Source: an uncultured Bacteroidota bacterium (GTDB taxonomy: Bacteria; Bacteroidota; Bacteroidia; Bacteroidales; 4484-276). From it: a stretch of DNA of 6,334 bases. How positions within the stretch are numbered: position 1 is the first letter of the stretch; the number at the start of each line of letters is the position of its first letter. The notes beneath the pieces were generated by a model. It saw nothing but the letters and a program-made list of their open reading frames with translations. It had not been told where the DNA came from and made no database searches. Position numbers and translations under genes: made by a program. The DNA lies in NCBI GenBank assembly GCA_903930725.1, contig CAIYZW010000758.1, positions 1-6,334 on the forward strand, in the 5' to 3' direction. Below, piece after piece: positions 1 to 6,334 of this stretch.

Positions 1-656
1 GCAACATCCCAGGGATGAAGACCATATTCGTAAAATCCCTCAAACCGGCCACAGGCAACATAAGCAAGATCAACCGCTGCCGAACCGAGCCGTCGAATCC
101 CATGACTGTTTTTTAACAGAAACTTAAAAAGCTCCAAATAGTTATCCAATCTTGAATAATCGTAATATGGAAAACCTGTTGCAAAAAGGCAATCCTCGAT
201 TTTGCCGGGTTGGCTTACATTTATAACGCGCTGGTTTAGATATGCCTGACTTCCTTTCCATGCATAAAAGCACTCATTTTGGTTAGGTTCGAAAATCACA
301 CCTGAAATTATTTCATCATTTTCCAACAAAGCAATGCTGATCGAGAATAATGGTAAACGATGAATAAAATTTGTTGTACCATCCAGCGGGTCAACAACCC
401 AGTTGAAGCGGTCGGCAGGTAATAAATCCGTGCTTTCTTCGGCGATAAAACCAGCTTCGGGCAGTATTTTTCTCAACTCCTCAATAATCTGTCTTTCAGA
501 AGTTTTGTCAACGTAACTTACAAAATCATGTGCACCTTTTGACTCAATATCCTGGATGGATAATTTATTAACTTCATTTTTAAGAAATATTCCTGTTGCA
601 CGCGCAAGATTGACAACCTGCAAGGTAAGTAGTTGTAAATTAATTGTTTTCGACAT
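1..656 (-). CDS. Inositol monophosphatase family protein (SuhB-like), 3' end cut by window edge
   Basis: Reading the minus strand from the ATG at 656-654 gives 218 intact codons with no stop before the window edge. Both hallmark motifs of the lithium-sensitive, Mg-dependent inositol monophosphatase superfamily are present: E73-E74-S75 followed by W86-VVDPLDGTTNF (D89, D92, G93, T94 as metal and phosphate ligands), and HPWDVA at the cut end (D217, the third metal-binding Asp). DPLDGTTNF fits the IMPase/SuhB branch better than the CysQ branch (usually DPLDGTKEF). GSAAVDLAYVACGRF just before motif 2 is also typical. The family is about 260-270 residues, so roughly 45-50 C-terminal residues are missing. 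The expected reaction is hydrolysis of myo-inositol monophosphate or a related sugar phosphate in the cytoplasm; the real substrate cannot be told from sequence. The start codon lies inside the end of lgt in another frame, a 17-bp overlap that suggests translational coupling. Confidence 0.93.
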   Translation of the reverse strand, partial: MSKTINLQLLTLQVVNLARATGIFLKNEVNKLSIQDIESKGAHDFVSYVDKTSERQIIEELRKILPEAGFIAEESTDLLPADRFNWVVDPLDGTTNFIHRLPLFSISIALLENDEIISGVIFEPNQNECFYAWKGSQAYLNQRVINVSQPGKIEDCLFATGFPYYDYSRLDNYLELFKFLLKNSHGIRRLGSAAVDLAYVACGRFEGFYEYGLHPWDV

Positions 657-1815
657 TTTTATGTACAAGTTTTCGGTTTTGATAACTAAAATAGACCAAT
701 CCAAGTATTCCGGCAAATATCAAGATTAAGGCGATTATTTCGGCCTGTGTTATTTGAAAACTAAACGCATTGTATTTGATATTTACTCTGACCTGTTCGA
801 TAACAAAACGTTCGAAGCCATTCAGAATAAGGTAAACAGAGAAAAGTATGCCGGCGATTCTGAGCCTTTTCCGAATGAACCAAAGAAACAGAAAAAACAA
901 AAAACAAATCACTATTTCGTAAAATGATGTTGGGAAAACTGGTTGGGCAAGCGCAAAGCAGAAATTTCCATCGCAGTCTGGTATCCGAACGCCATGATTG
1001 ATAACATTATGCGGAAAGCTAAATGCCCACATCCAGTCTGGTAAAAAAGCCATCCATCCAGGCTTTGGCGATAAATTCGGAACTCCCCAGCAACCGTCGC
1101 CCGACAACTGGCAGCCAACCCGCCCGATTGCGTAGGCTAACATTAAGGCAGGAGCAACTGCATCAGCCATTACCGGCCATTTTATTTTATTTCGTTCGCC
1201 ATAAATCCCAACCGCAAAAGCTGCAACGATTAATCCACCATAAAAAGTAAGACCGCTAAACGCAAATAGCTGGCCAACAGGATCCAGGAAAAAAACATCC
1301 AAATGTTCGATAATATCGAAAATCTTTGCCCCCAAAATCCCGGCAAAAGCTGCGATAAAAACTAAACCGGGGGTTAATTGGTAAGCATGAACTTCGTTAA
1401 AACTTACAACAGGTTCGGCTAATTTTTCTTTTTGTCCTTTAATGTAAACCAAAATTGCTGCGCTGGCAAAAAACACAAATCCACCTATAAAACTTCCTTC
1501 AGCCGATAAAATATATTTTTGAGGGCTTTCGGCAAAAAATTGATAATCAATAACAATTCCTGTTATTTTGAAACCAAAAACGGCATAAAGTAGCGCCGTA
1601 AAAAGTAGTTCCTTCAGGCTTGCCGGCTTGCCTTTTATAGTTTCTTTCAGCTGAATCAGGATGAGGCCATCGTTTTCTTTACGTTTTAGTTCAAGGTAAA
1701 CCAAAAAACCTGCTAAAACGAAGGCCAAGGCCATAAAAAAGCCGTATGTTTGAACAGGCAGGTTAAAGCTTGTGCCAAAAAGAAAATTTACCATGTCGCT
1801 AAAACGAGGATACAT
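640..1815 (-). CDS. lgt: Prolipoprotein diacylglyceryl transferase (Lgt), long Bacteroidota-type form
   Basis: Inner-membrane enzyme that moves diacylglycerol from phosphatidylglycerol to the lipobox cysteine of prolipoproteins, the first step of lipoprotein maturation. The protein has 391 residues with many hydrophobic segments. Recognisable blocks are YGFFMALAF (24-32), GLTFYGG (188-194, equivalent to the HGG region of the E. coli enzyme with Tyr in the His place), GRVGCQLSGDG (231-241, retaining the essential Arg at 232), FPTSFYE (294-300, equivalent to HPTQLYE) and NGFERFVIEQVR (332-343, retaining the second essential Arg and the acidic residue after it). Classical Lgt is about 260-300 residues. 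The extra length lies mainly in an insertion at about 42-140 with added membrane segments, and in a loop at about 245-290 containing four Trp and two Cys. The MYP start is typical of this subgroup; Met8 is a less likely alternative. The gene lies 53 bp after the transporter stop and overlaps the phosphatase start by 17 bp. Confidence 0.93.
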   Translation of the reverse strand: MYPRFSDMVNFLFGTSFNLPVQTYGFFMALAFVLAGFLVYLELKRKENDGLILIQLKETIKGKPASLKELLFTALLYAVFGFKITGIVIDYQFFAESPQKYILSAEGSFIGGFVFFASAAILVYIKGQKEKLAEPVVSFNEVHAYQLTPGLVFIAAFAGILGAKIFDIIEHLDVFFLDPVGQLFAFSGLTFYGGLIVAAFAVGIYGERNKIKWPVMADAVAPALMLAYAIGRVGCQLSGDGCWGVPNLSPKPGWMAFLPDWMWAFSFPHNVINHGVRIPDCDGNFCFALAQPVFPTSFYEIVICFLFFLFLWFIRKRLRIAGILFSVYLILNGFERFVIEQVRVNIKYNAFSFQITQAEIIALILIFAGILGLVYFSYQNRKLVHKNVENN

Positions 1816-1856
1816 CAGGGTTTGCTGTAAATTTATATTAAACTGTGAATTTGCCG

Positions 1857-1864
1857 CAAAGTTA
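1857..1864 (-). promoter_or_regulatory. Possible -7 promoter box of lgt
   Basis: On the minus strand this reads TAACTTTG followed by CGG, an exact match to the Bacteroidota -7 element TAnnTTTG. It sits just after the transporter stop and about 41 bp before the lgt ATG, which would give a leader of about 35 nt. No TTTG -33 box is seen 19-23 bp upstream, so only half of the promoter is supported. If real, it lets lgt and the phosphatase be expressed independently of the transporter. Confidence 0.4.
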
Positions 1865-1868
1865 CTTT

Positions 1869-2780
1869 TTAAAGGCTTAAAATCGGGGGTTTTCGTTTGT
1901 CAAATCTTCCGGCATATTGTTGGATTAAAATCCCGCCAACAATCATCATTAGCCCAAGGACTGTTGAAATCAGAATGGTTTCGCCCACAGCAAATCTTAT
2001 AAAAAATAACGAAATAAATGGCGAAAGATAAACCAGGTTAGAAACCTTAGCTGTTGTTAATGAAAGCTTTAAAGCTGTAAGCCACAAAATGTAAGTTATT
2101 CCCATCTCAAATAAGCCAAGATAGGCCGCGCCTGCCAGGCCTAGCATTGATGGAGCTGAAAACCCAGCTGTAAAAAGTAGAAAAATGGTGATGAAGATTA
2201 GCCCAAAAACAAAATTCAGGAAAAGTTTTACTACAGCATCTGTTTTGTCTTTTACGTTAAAAATCCAGAATAATGCCCAGAAAATGGCGCTTCCCACAGC
2301 AAGCCCAACGCCCGTTACATTGCCGAATTTTAAGCTAAAAAGATGCCCCTGTGTTCCGATGATTACAGTACCTAAAAAACTTATCAGTATTGCTGATAAA
2401 CTTAACCAACCTATTTTTTGCTTTAAAAGCGGTATCGAAAGCAAGACCAAAACAACGGGCCAGATATAATTTAAAGTTCCTGCTTCCTGCGCCAGCAGCA
2501 GGTTGTATGCCTGAAGCAGAAAAACGTAATATAAAAATGGGTTCAAAAACCCTAACAATGCCGCCCTTAAAAAGTTTGCTGGTTTAAGTTTTAAGATGAG
2601 CGGAAGTTTCTTGCTAAAAACCAAAACAATAAAGAGAGTGATGCTCGAAACAAATGCAGCATAGAATAACAGTTCGATAAACGAGATGTATCTGAGACTG
2701 ATTTTAAACGCCGAACCTACTGTTGACCAAAGAAGTATGGCCGAAAGCGCAAATAAATATGCTTTTTGTTGCTGTTTCAT
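1869..2780 (-). CDS. EamA/DMT-superfamily transporter, 10 membrane segments
   Basis: The 303-residue hydrophobic protein has the two-repeat structure of the drug/metabolite transporter superfamily. Likely membrane segments are at about 7-25, 32-55, 70-91, 103-119, 123-142, 154-174, 184-204, 212-236, 245-264 and 269-289. Family signatures include LNYIWPVVLVLLS (103-115, fourth helix of the first EamA repeat) and VSNLVYLSPFISLFF followed by GE at 266-267 (the matching region of the second repeat). The C-terminus is basic and probably cytoplasmic, as is usual in the family. Relatives export amino acids or other small metabolites across the inner membrane; the substrate here is unknown. The NYxWP motif also occurs in YddG-type aromatic amino acid exporters, which is only a hint. 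The ATG lies almost directly behind a TACTTTTA box (2785-2792 on this strand), a one-mismatch -7 element without a clear -33 partner, so the mRNA could be nearly leaderless. Confidence 0.9.
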   Translation of the reverse strand: MKQQQKAYLFALSAILLWSTVGSAFKISLRYISFIELLFYAAFVSSITLFIVLVFSKKLPLILKLKPANFLRAALLGFLNPFLYYVFLLQAYNLLLAQEAGTLNYIWPVVLVLLSIPLLKQKIGWLSLSAILISFLGTVIIGTQGHLFSLKFGNVTGVGLAVGSAIFWALFWIFNVKDKTDAVVKLFLNFVFGLIFITIFLLFTAGFSAPSMLGLAGAAYLGLFEMGITYILWLTALKLSLTTAKVSNLVYLSPFISLFFIRFAVGETILISTVLGLMMIVGGILIQQYAGRFDKRKPPILSL

Positions 2781-2808
2781 GCGGTAAAAGTAAAGATTTC
2801 AGGTTTTT

Positions 2809-2863
2809 AAACCGGCTTTTATTTAAAAATTGAAGCCGTGTGCGCTTTCGGACAAGCCGGTTT
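2809..2863. repeat. 10-bp perfect inverted repeat in divergent intergenic region, with a third partial copy
   Basis: AAACCGGCTT at 2809-2818 is the exact reverse complement of AAGCCGGTTT at 2854-2863, with 35 bp between the arms. A partial third copy, AAGCCG at 2833-2838, could pair with CGGCTT at 2813-2818 through a 14-nt loop, so two mutually exclusive hairpins are possible. The repeat lies between the divergent transporter gene (start 2780) and the small secreted-protein gene (start 2981), where an operator or a leader structure would be expected. No T-tract follows either arm closely enough to call it a terminator. The function is not established. Confidence 0.4.
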
Positions 2864-2980
2864 TGATAACGGACACATCCAGAGTATTCTTAATCGAAAT
2901 TGTCGTCTAAATATCTGATATTCATTTTATAATAATTTTCGGCACAATATTGGAGTAACTCCTTCAGAATTTAATCAACA

Positions 2981-3346
2981 ATGAGTTTTAAATATTTGAG
3001 CATATTAATCGTAGTAATCAGTAGTTTAAATACTGGGTTTTCGGGCCGGAATGTTTCATCGGAAATGTTGAGTTCCGGATCAGAAGGTTTTGGAATAAGC
3101 TACGCTCCTGCAAAAAATATTATTGTTGATGGAACAGCGGATTTAACAGCGTTTCAGAAAAAAGCCGTAAAAAGCACCGGAAATGTGTCGGATAAATCTG
3201 ATTTTCTGAATGATACGATTACAGTAAAAATTACAATCGAAAACAATAATACTTCGGTTAATAAACCGGAAAAAAGTAATAAAAACGATGAAAAACTTAC
3301 TGTTTTTGGTTTCTTTTACAGATGTATTACATTAATATTCAGTTAG
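2981..3346 (+). CDS. Hypothetical small exported or membrane-anchored protein
   Basis: I do not recognise this 121-residue protein. It begins with a signal-peptide-like stretch: Lys4, a hydrophobic core at about 5-16 (YLSILIVVISSL), then a small-residue region ending near GFSG (19-22), where cleavage could occur. There is no Cys there, so it is not a lipoprotein. The middle is polar and rich in Ser, Asn, Lys and Thr, with a possible beta strand at 79-87 (TITVKITIE) and a Lys/Asn-rich stretch at about 88-105. A second hydrophobic run at about 107-120, right at the C-terminus, could be a membrane tail. The gene stands alone: divergent from the transporter, convergent with uup, and followed by a terminator hairpin at 3412-3444. 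Upstream, TAATTTTC at 2933-2940 resembles a -7 box with one mismatch but lacks a properly spaced -33 box. It has no close functional partner in the window. Confidence 0.6.
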   Translation: MSFKYLSILIVVISSLNTGFSGRNVSSEMLSSGSEGFGISYAPAKNIIVDGTADLTAFQKKAVKSTGNVSDKSDFLNDTITVKITIENNNTSVNKPEKSNKNDEKLTVFGFFYRCITLIFS

Positions 3347-3411
3347 ATAAAAATATAAAAAATAATTTCCCTCCCACAATTTGATTTAAGTTAGTATCTG
3401 ATTTTGATTGC

Positions 3412-3444
3412 AAAAAAAAGAGCCGCGCCAGCGGCCTTTTTTTT
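3412..3444. terminator. Bidirectional Rho-independent terminator between convergent genes
   Basis: A GC-rich stem GCCGC (3422-3426) / GCGGC (3431-3435) with the 4-nt loop GCCA is flanked by eight A residues on the left and eight T residues on the right. Either strand therefore gives a hairpin followed by a T-tract. It lies 66 bp after the stop of the small hypothetical gene and 12 bp after the stop of uup, and can end both transcripts. Confidence 0.88.
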
Positions 3445-3455
3445 ACGTTTCTGTA

Positions 3456-5327
3456 TTAATCATTTTCGTCCATTAATTCGCTCATCTCGATCCAACGATC
3501 AGTCTCATTATCAATCATCTCGATCAATTCAGCATATCTTGCCGACCAGCTTTGAAATTCTTCGGGCGCACCGCTCCCTTTATTTAATTTTCCAAGGATG
3601 TCACTCTTTTCTTTTTCCAGAATTTCGAGTTCAGCCTCAAGCCCTTCAAATTCTTTTTGTTGCTTGTACGAAAATTTAGCCGGTTTGCTTTTCGGTTTTT
3701 CCTGAGCGGCTTTTTCCTTATTTAGCTTTGGTTTTTTAGCCTGCTCCTGGATTTTCATAATCCTATGATATTCACTATAATTACCATAATAATCTTTGAT
3801 TTTACCATCTCCCTCAAAGGCAAAAATATGATCAACCATGTGATCCATAAAATATCTGTCGTGCGAAACAACCATCAGGCAGCCACCGAAATTATGGAGA
3901 AACTCCTCCAATTTGTTCAGTGTCTCGATGTCGAGGTCGTTTGTAGGCTCATCCAAAATCAGGAAATTCGGGTTTTTTAAAAGGGTTGTTAGTAGGTAAA
4001 GTTTTCGCTTTTCACCTCCGCTAAGTTTTGAAAAATAATTATAATGGACGTTCGGATTAAAATTGAAATAAGTAAGAAATTGGGCTGGCGACATGCTACC
4101 CTTCTTCATCTCAACTTCTTCGGCAATTTCTTTAATAATTTCGATGATCCTTTTATCGCCTTTAATGGGTAAACCTTCCTGCTGGAAATAGCCAAATTCA
4201 ACTGTCTTTCCAGTGACCATTTTGCCTCTGTCCGATTTCACTTCGCCCATTATGATGCGGAGAAGCGTAGATTTACCGGTGCCATTTTTCCCGATTACAC
4301 CAATACGGTCGCCTCTTTTGAAGGTGTAAGTAAAATCGTCGAGGATTTTTTGACTGCCAAAAGATTTATGAACATTGTTGAGTTCGAGTATCTTGCCGCC
4401 AAGCCGCTGCATCTGAATGTCGAAATCTTTGAGCGGGCCATCTTGACGAGCGCTCACTTTTTCCTGAAGCTGGTAAAATGAGTCTTCGCGGGCTTTTGCT
4501 TTGGTGGCGCGGGCTTGTGGCTGACGGCGCATCCATTCTAATTCACGATAAAACAACGATTGTGCTTTTTCGAGGTTGACCTGGTCGTTAGCCAGGCGTT
4601 CAGCTTTTTTCTCTAAAAAGTAACTGTAATTTCCTTTGTATTTGTAGATTGTCTGGTTTTCGAGTTCGTAAATTTCGTTGCAAATAGTGTCGAGGAAATA
4701 GCGGTCGTGCGTTACCACGAAAAGGCTAAGATTCTGGCGGCTCAGGTAATTTTCGAGCCACTCGATCATGTTAACGTCAAGATGATTGGTTGGCTCATCG
4801 AGGATAATGAGGTCAACATTTTCGACTAATGCTTTTGCCAGAGCAACTTTTTTGCGCGTACCACCCGAAAGTTCGACAATTTGCTGATGTAAATTGGTAA
4901 TGTTGAACCGGCTGAGAATTTCCTTTATTCCGGCTTCAAAATTCCAGGCCTGCAATTCATCCATCCGGCTCACAACCTCGTCAAGTTTTTTCCGATCTTC
5001 AAAATTGGCGGTCGAAACATCTTCATAATCGCGGATTAGCCTGATAAGTTCGTTGTCGGAGTCGAAAAGATAATCGAGGATGGTCTGAGAGTCATTCATT
5101 TCGGGGTTTTGCGGCAGATACGAAATTTTTACATTGTTGCCTCTGGTCACATTTCCCGAATCGGCATCTTCCTCGCCGGTAATAATCTTTATCAAGCTGC
5201 TCTTACCAGCGCCGTTTTTTGCAATCAAACCAATTTTTTGTCCGGATTCGATCCCAAACGAAATATTCTCAAACAGGAGCTTTTCACCAAATGATTTGGT
5301 CAGATTTTCGATAGCAAGATAATTCAT
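3456..5327 (-). CDS. uup: ABC-F family ATPase, Uup-like
   Basis: A soluble protein of 623 residues with two ABC ATPase domains in tandem and no membrane segments, close in length to E. coli Uup (635). Domain 1 has Walker A AKNGAGKSS (36-44), signature LSGGTRKK (153-160), Walker B ILDEPTNHLD (175-184) and switch His207. The inter-domain linker at about 235-305 is helical and basic (RRQPQARATKAKAR), as expected for the ABC-F arm that contacts P-site tRNA. Domain 2 has Walker A GKNGTGKST (346-354), signature LSGGEKRK (435-442), Walker B ILDEPTNDLD (457-466) and His489. A Lys/Pro-rich tether leads to a coiled-coil C-terminal domain (about 550-623, starting FSYKQQKEFEGLE), which marks Uup among ABC-F proteins. 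Uup acts on ribosomes and affects transposon excision in E. coli. I chose Met at 5327 because family similarity starts there (MNYLAIENLTKSFG); the reading frame is open 20 codons further upstream, to 5387, with no family resemblance. The first Walker A glycine is Ala36. Confidence 0.92.
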   Translation of the reverse strand: MNYLAIENLTKSFGEKLLFENISFGIESGQKIGLIAKNGAGKSSLIKIITGEEDADSGNVTRGNNVKISYLPQNPEMNDSQTILDYLFDSDNELIRLIRDYEDVSTANFEDRKKLDEVVSRMDELQAWNFEAGIKEILSRFNITNLHQQIVELSGGTRKKVALAKALVENVDLIILDEPTNHLDVNMIEWLENYLSRQNLSLFVVTHDRYFLDTICNEIYELENQTIYKYKGNYSYFLEKKAERLANDQVNLEKAQSLFYRELEWMRRQPQARATKAKAREDSFYQLQEKVSARQDGPLKDFDIQMQRLGGKILELNNVHKSFGSQKILDDFTYTFKRGDRIGVIGKNGTGKSTLLRIIMGEVKSDRGKMVTGKTVEFGYFQQEGLPIKGDKRIIEIIKEIAEEVEMKKGSMSPAQFLTYFNFNPNVHYNYFSKLSGGEKRKLYLLTTLLKNPNFLILDEPTNDLDIETLNKLEEFLHNFGGCLMVVSHDRYFMDHMVDHIFAFEGDGKIKDYYGNYSEYHRIMKIQEQAKKPKLNKEKAAQEKPKSKPAKFSYKQQKEFEGLEAELEILEKEKSDILGKLNKGSGAPEEFQSWSARYAELIEMIDNETDRWIEMSELMDEND

Positions 5328-5401
5328 CCGGTAACTTTTCTTTATTGAGATATTAAATGTTTTGCAAAATAAAGCTAAATCGGTCAACTAAGCACATTCG
5401 T

Positions 5402-5434
5402 TTTGGGGCACGTAAACAGAGGTTAATAATTTTG
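5402..5434 (+). promoter_or_regulatory. Upstream Bacteroidota-type promoter for the 236-residue protein gene
   Basis: TTTG at 5402-5405 and TAATTTTG at 5427-5434, spaced by 21 bp, match the Bacteroidota -33/-7 consensus (TTTG, 19-23 bp, TAnnTTTG) without mismatch. Transcription would start near 5441 and give a leader of about 87 nt before the ATG at 5528. Confidence 0.55.
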
Positions 5435-5458
5435 AGCCCATATTAAAATTAACAAAAA

Positions 5459-5490
5459 TTTGTATTACAGTTCAATTGTGCCTATTTTCG
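5459..5490 (+). promoter_or_regulatory. Downstream Bacteroidota-type promoter for the 236-residue protein gene
   Basis: TTTG at 5459-5462 and TATTTTCG at 5483-5490 are spaced by 20 bp; the -7 box has one mismatch (C for T). Transcription would start near 5497, giving a leader of about 30 nt. Together with the pair at 5402-5434 it forms a possible tandem promoter. Confidence 0.5.
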
Positions 5491-5527
5491 CAATTATTAA
5501 GCAAATCATTCTAATTTAGAAAAGCAG

Positions 5528-6238
5528 ATGAAACCACAAAATTTATTTGAAACAGTAGGAACAATCTCAAAAAATGAACTTCTTGCATCTTTCGATTTCG
5601 AAACAGATAAAGCAATGGTGCTGGAGACCGTGCAGCCTTACCCTGGTTACAATGGGACAAATGTACCAGATAGTCTGGGTGTTAACTCATTGTTTTTTGT
5701 CACCAATTACAAATATAGTGGCGAGGCAATTATCCGGGCTTCGATGGAGGTAAAGAAAAAGTTTGAGCCAACATTTGATGCTGTTCCGGGAACAATAACT
5801 GTTTTTAATACCCCTGAACCATGCTTCAGGGTTAAACATCTTACAAGCATTGAAGATGTTGAACCACTGGTGAAGTTGTACCGTGAAGCTGGGATAGGTT
5901 TTCTGAAAAGTAAAAAAATCCCGTCGTTCGATGGATTGATTAAAATCCGGAAATACTTTACTCTCGACATTGTTGATGATGGAATTTTCCTTGATCTCGA
6001 CGTTCCTAATATTGCTTATTTTCAAATCCCCGATTTGCTTAGCTGGACTCAGTTTGCCAAAATTACCCGAAGCATCAGGCCAAACGTTTATTGTAATAAT
6101 TTTGATGCCGCCCTTGGCGTATTCTTTACCAAAAAAGGGGTTATTGATGTTGTTAGAGTTTTCTATGAATCGCTTGATGTTAAGGACATTAAGTTTTTAC
6201 GCACCAAATACCTCGAAGAGATTTCCAGACAATCTTAA
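5528..6238 (+). CDS. Conserved-looking hypothetical soluble protein, 236 residues
   Basis: I do not recognise the family. The protein has no signal peptide and no membrane segment, and its mix of charged and hydrophobic stretches fits a folded cytoplasmic alpha/beta protein. Distinct features are an N-terminal part with YPGYNGTN (38-45), a short strand followed by a basic-acidic helix (about 54-80), PGTITVFNTPEPCFRV (87-102), a helix at about 107-122, a predicted strand pair around KIRKYFTLDIVDDGIFLDLDVP (139-160), then a helical C-terminal half ending in a charged helix (about 215-234). Cysteines are few (99, 189), and no obvious nucleotide-binding, metal-binding or DNA-binding motif stands out. 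It starts at the first ATG after two promoter-like pairs. The leader AAAAGCAG is A-rich with no strong ribosome binding site, as is common in this phylum. It is divergent from uup and has no co-directional neighbour inside the window, so context says little about its role. Confidence 0.8.
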   Translation: MKPQNLFETVGTISKNELLASFDFETDKAMVLETVQPYPGYNGTNVPDSLGVNSLFFVTNYKYSGEAIIRASMEVKKKFEPTFDAVPGTITVFNTPEPCFRVKHLTSIEDVEPLVKLYREAGIGFLKSKKIPSFDGLIKIRKYFTLDIVDDGIFLDLDVPNIAYFQIPDLLSWTQFAKITRSIRPNVYCNNFDAALGVFFTKKGVIDVVRVFYESLDVKDIKFLRTKYLEEISRQS

Positions 6239-6285
6239 TTATTTGAGCCACCAGCTTTAAATTTTTGTAAAATTTCCATCGAAAA

Positions 6286-6313
6286 AAGACGCAAATTCTC
6301 AAATATGCGTTTT
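6286..6313 (-). terminator. Weak hairpin with T-tract on the minus strand
   Basis: AAGACGCA (6286-6293) pairs with TGCGTTTT (6306-6313) over 8 bp including one G-T pair, with a 12-nt loop. On the minus strand the hairpin is followed by a run of six T (plus-strand A run at 6282-6287), as in an intrinsic terminator for a leftward gene lying beyond the window. On the plus strand only four T follow, so it would be a poor terminator for the gene ending at 6238. The stem is AT-rich at its base and could be chance. Confidence 0.3.
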
Positions 6314-6334
6314 GTGGACTTCCCAGGTCTTTAA

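Noticed and set aside
912..1250. Open frames of 68 and 75 codons overlapping lgt
   Set aside because: They lie inside the well-supported lgt coding region and their translations resemble no protein family; they are frame shadows.
2849..2875. Direct repeat CGGACA at 2849-2854 and 2870-2875, 21 bp apart (two helical turns)
   Set aside because: Only six bases and two copies; the spacing is suggestive of a regulator site, but the match is too short to support.
2952..2962. Short palindrome GGAGTAACTCC upstream of the small exported protein gene
   Set aside because: Five-base arms with one central base are expected by chance, and no promoter box around it is strong enough to call it an operator.
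5328..5387. A 20-codon N-terminal extension of the uup frame starting at 5387
   Set aside because: The extra residues have no ABC-F resemblance, whereas family similarity begins exactly at the Met at 5327. A near-match -7 box (TTATTTTG on the minus strand, 5365-5372) would place the transcript start inside the extension.
6235..6333. Possible tail of a minus-strand gene entering from the right edge
   Set aside because: In the only long frame a TAA sits at 6333-6331, so nothing enters from outside, and the remaining 31 codons show no start near their beginning and no family resemblance.
6305..6334. Nine-codon plus-strand frame ATG...TAA ending exactly at the window edge
   Set aside because: Too short, no ribosome binding site, and it overlaps one arm of the hairpin at 6286-6313; no evidence of translation.

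Overview
The window looks like ordinary chromosomal sequence from a member of the Bacteroidota. Three things point there: promoter boxes of the TTTG / TAnnTTTG type, a long Lgt variant with a GRVGCQLSGDG signature in place of the proteobacterial GRxxNFxNxE form, and moderately AT-rich, A-rich leaders without clear Shine-Dalgarno sequences. A free-living Bacteroidia lineage is plausible, but the genus cannot be fixed from this sequence.

Layout. Positions 1-2780 hold three genes on the minus strand, in transcription order: an EamA/DMT-type transporter (2780-1869), the prolipoprotein diacylglyceryl transferase lgt (1815-640), and an inositol-monophosphatase-family gene (656 to beyond position 1). 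The phosphatase overlaps the end of lgt by 17 bp and runs off the left edge of the window. A divergent intergenic region (2781-2980) carries a 10-bp inverted repeat. It is followed on the plus strand by a small unrecognised gene with a signal-peptide-like N-terminus (2981-3346). A strong bidirectional terminator hairpin (3412-3444) separates this gene from the convergent ABC-F ATPase gene uup (5327-3456, minus strand). A second divergent region (5328-5527) contains two promoter-like pairs firing rightward into a gene for an unrecognised 236-residue soluble protein (5528-6238). The last 96 bases contain no gene, only a weak hairpin whose T-tract faces leftward.

How the genes relate. lgt and the phosphatase are probably co-transcribed and translationally coupled. 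The transporter may read through into them, although lgt also has a promoter-like box of its own. Uup is a stand-alone translation or genome-maintenance ATPase. There is no sign of a mobile element, CRISPR array, defence island, tRNA or rRNA, and I see no convincing new multi-gene system. The items most worth checking are the two unrecognised proteins, the tandem promoters at 5402-5490 and the inverted repeat at 2809-2863.
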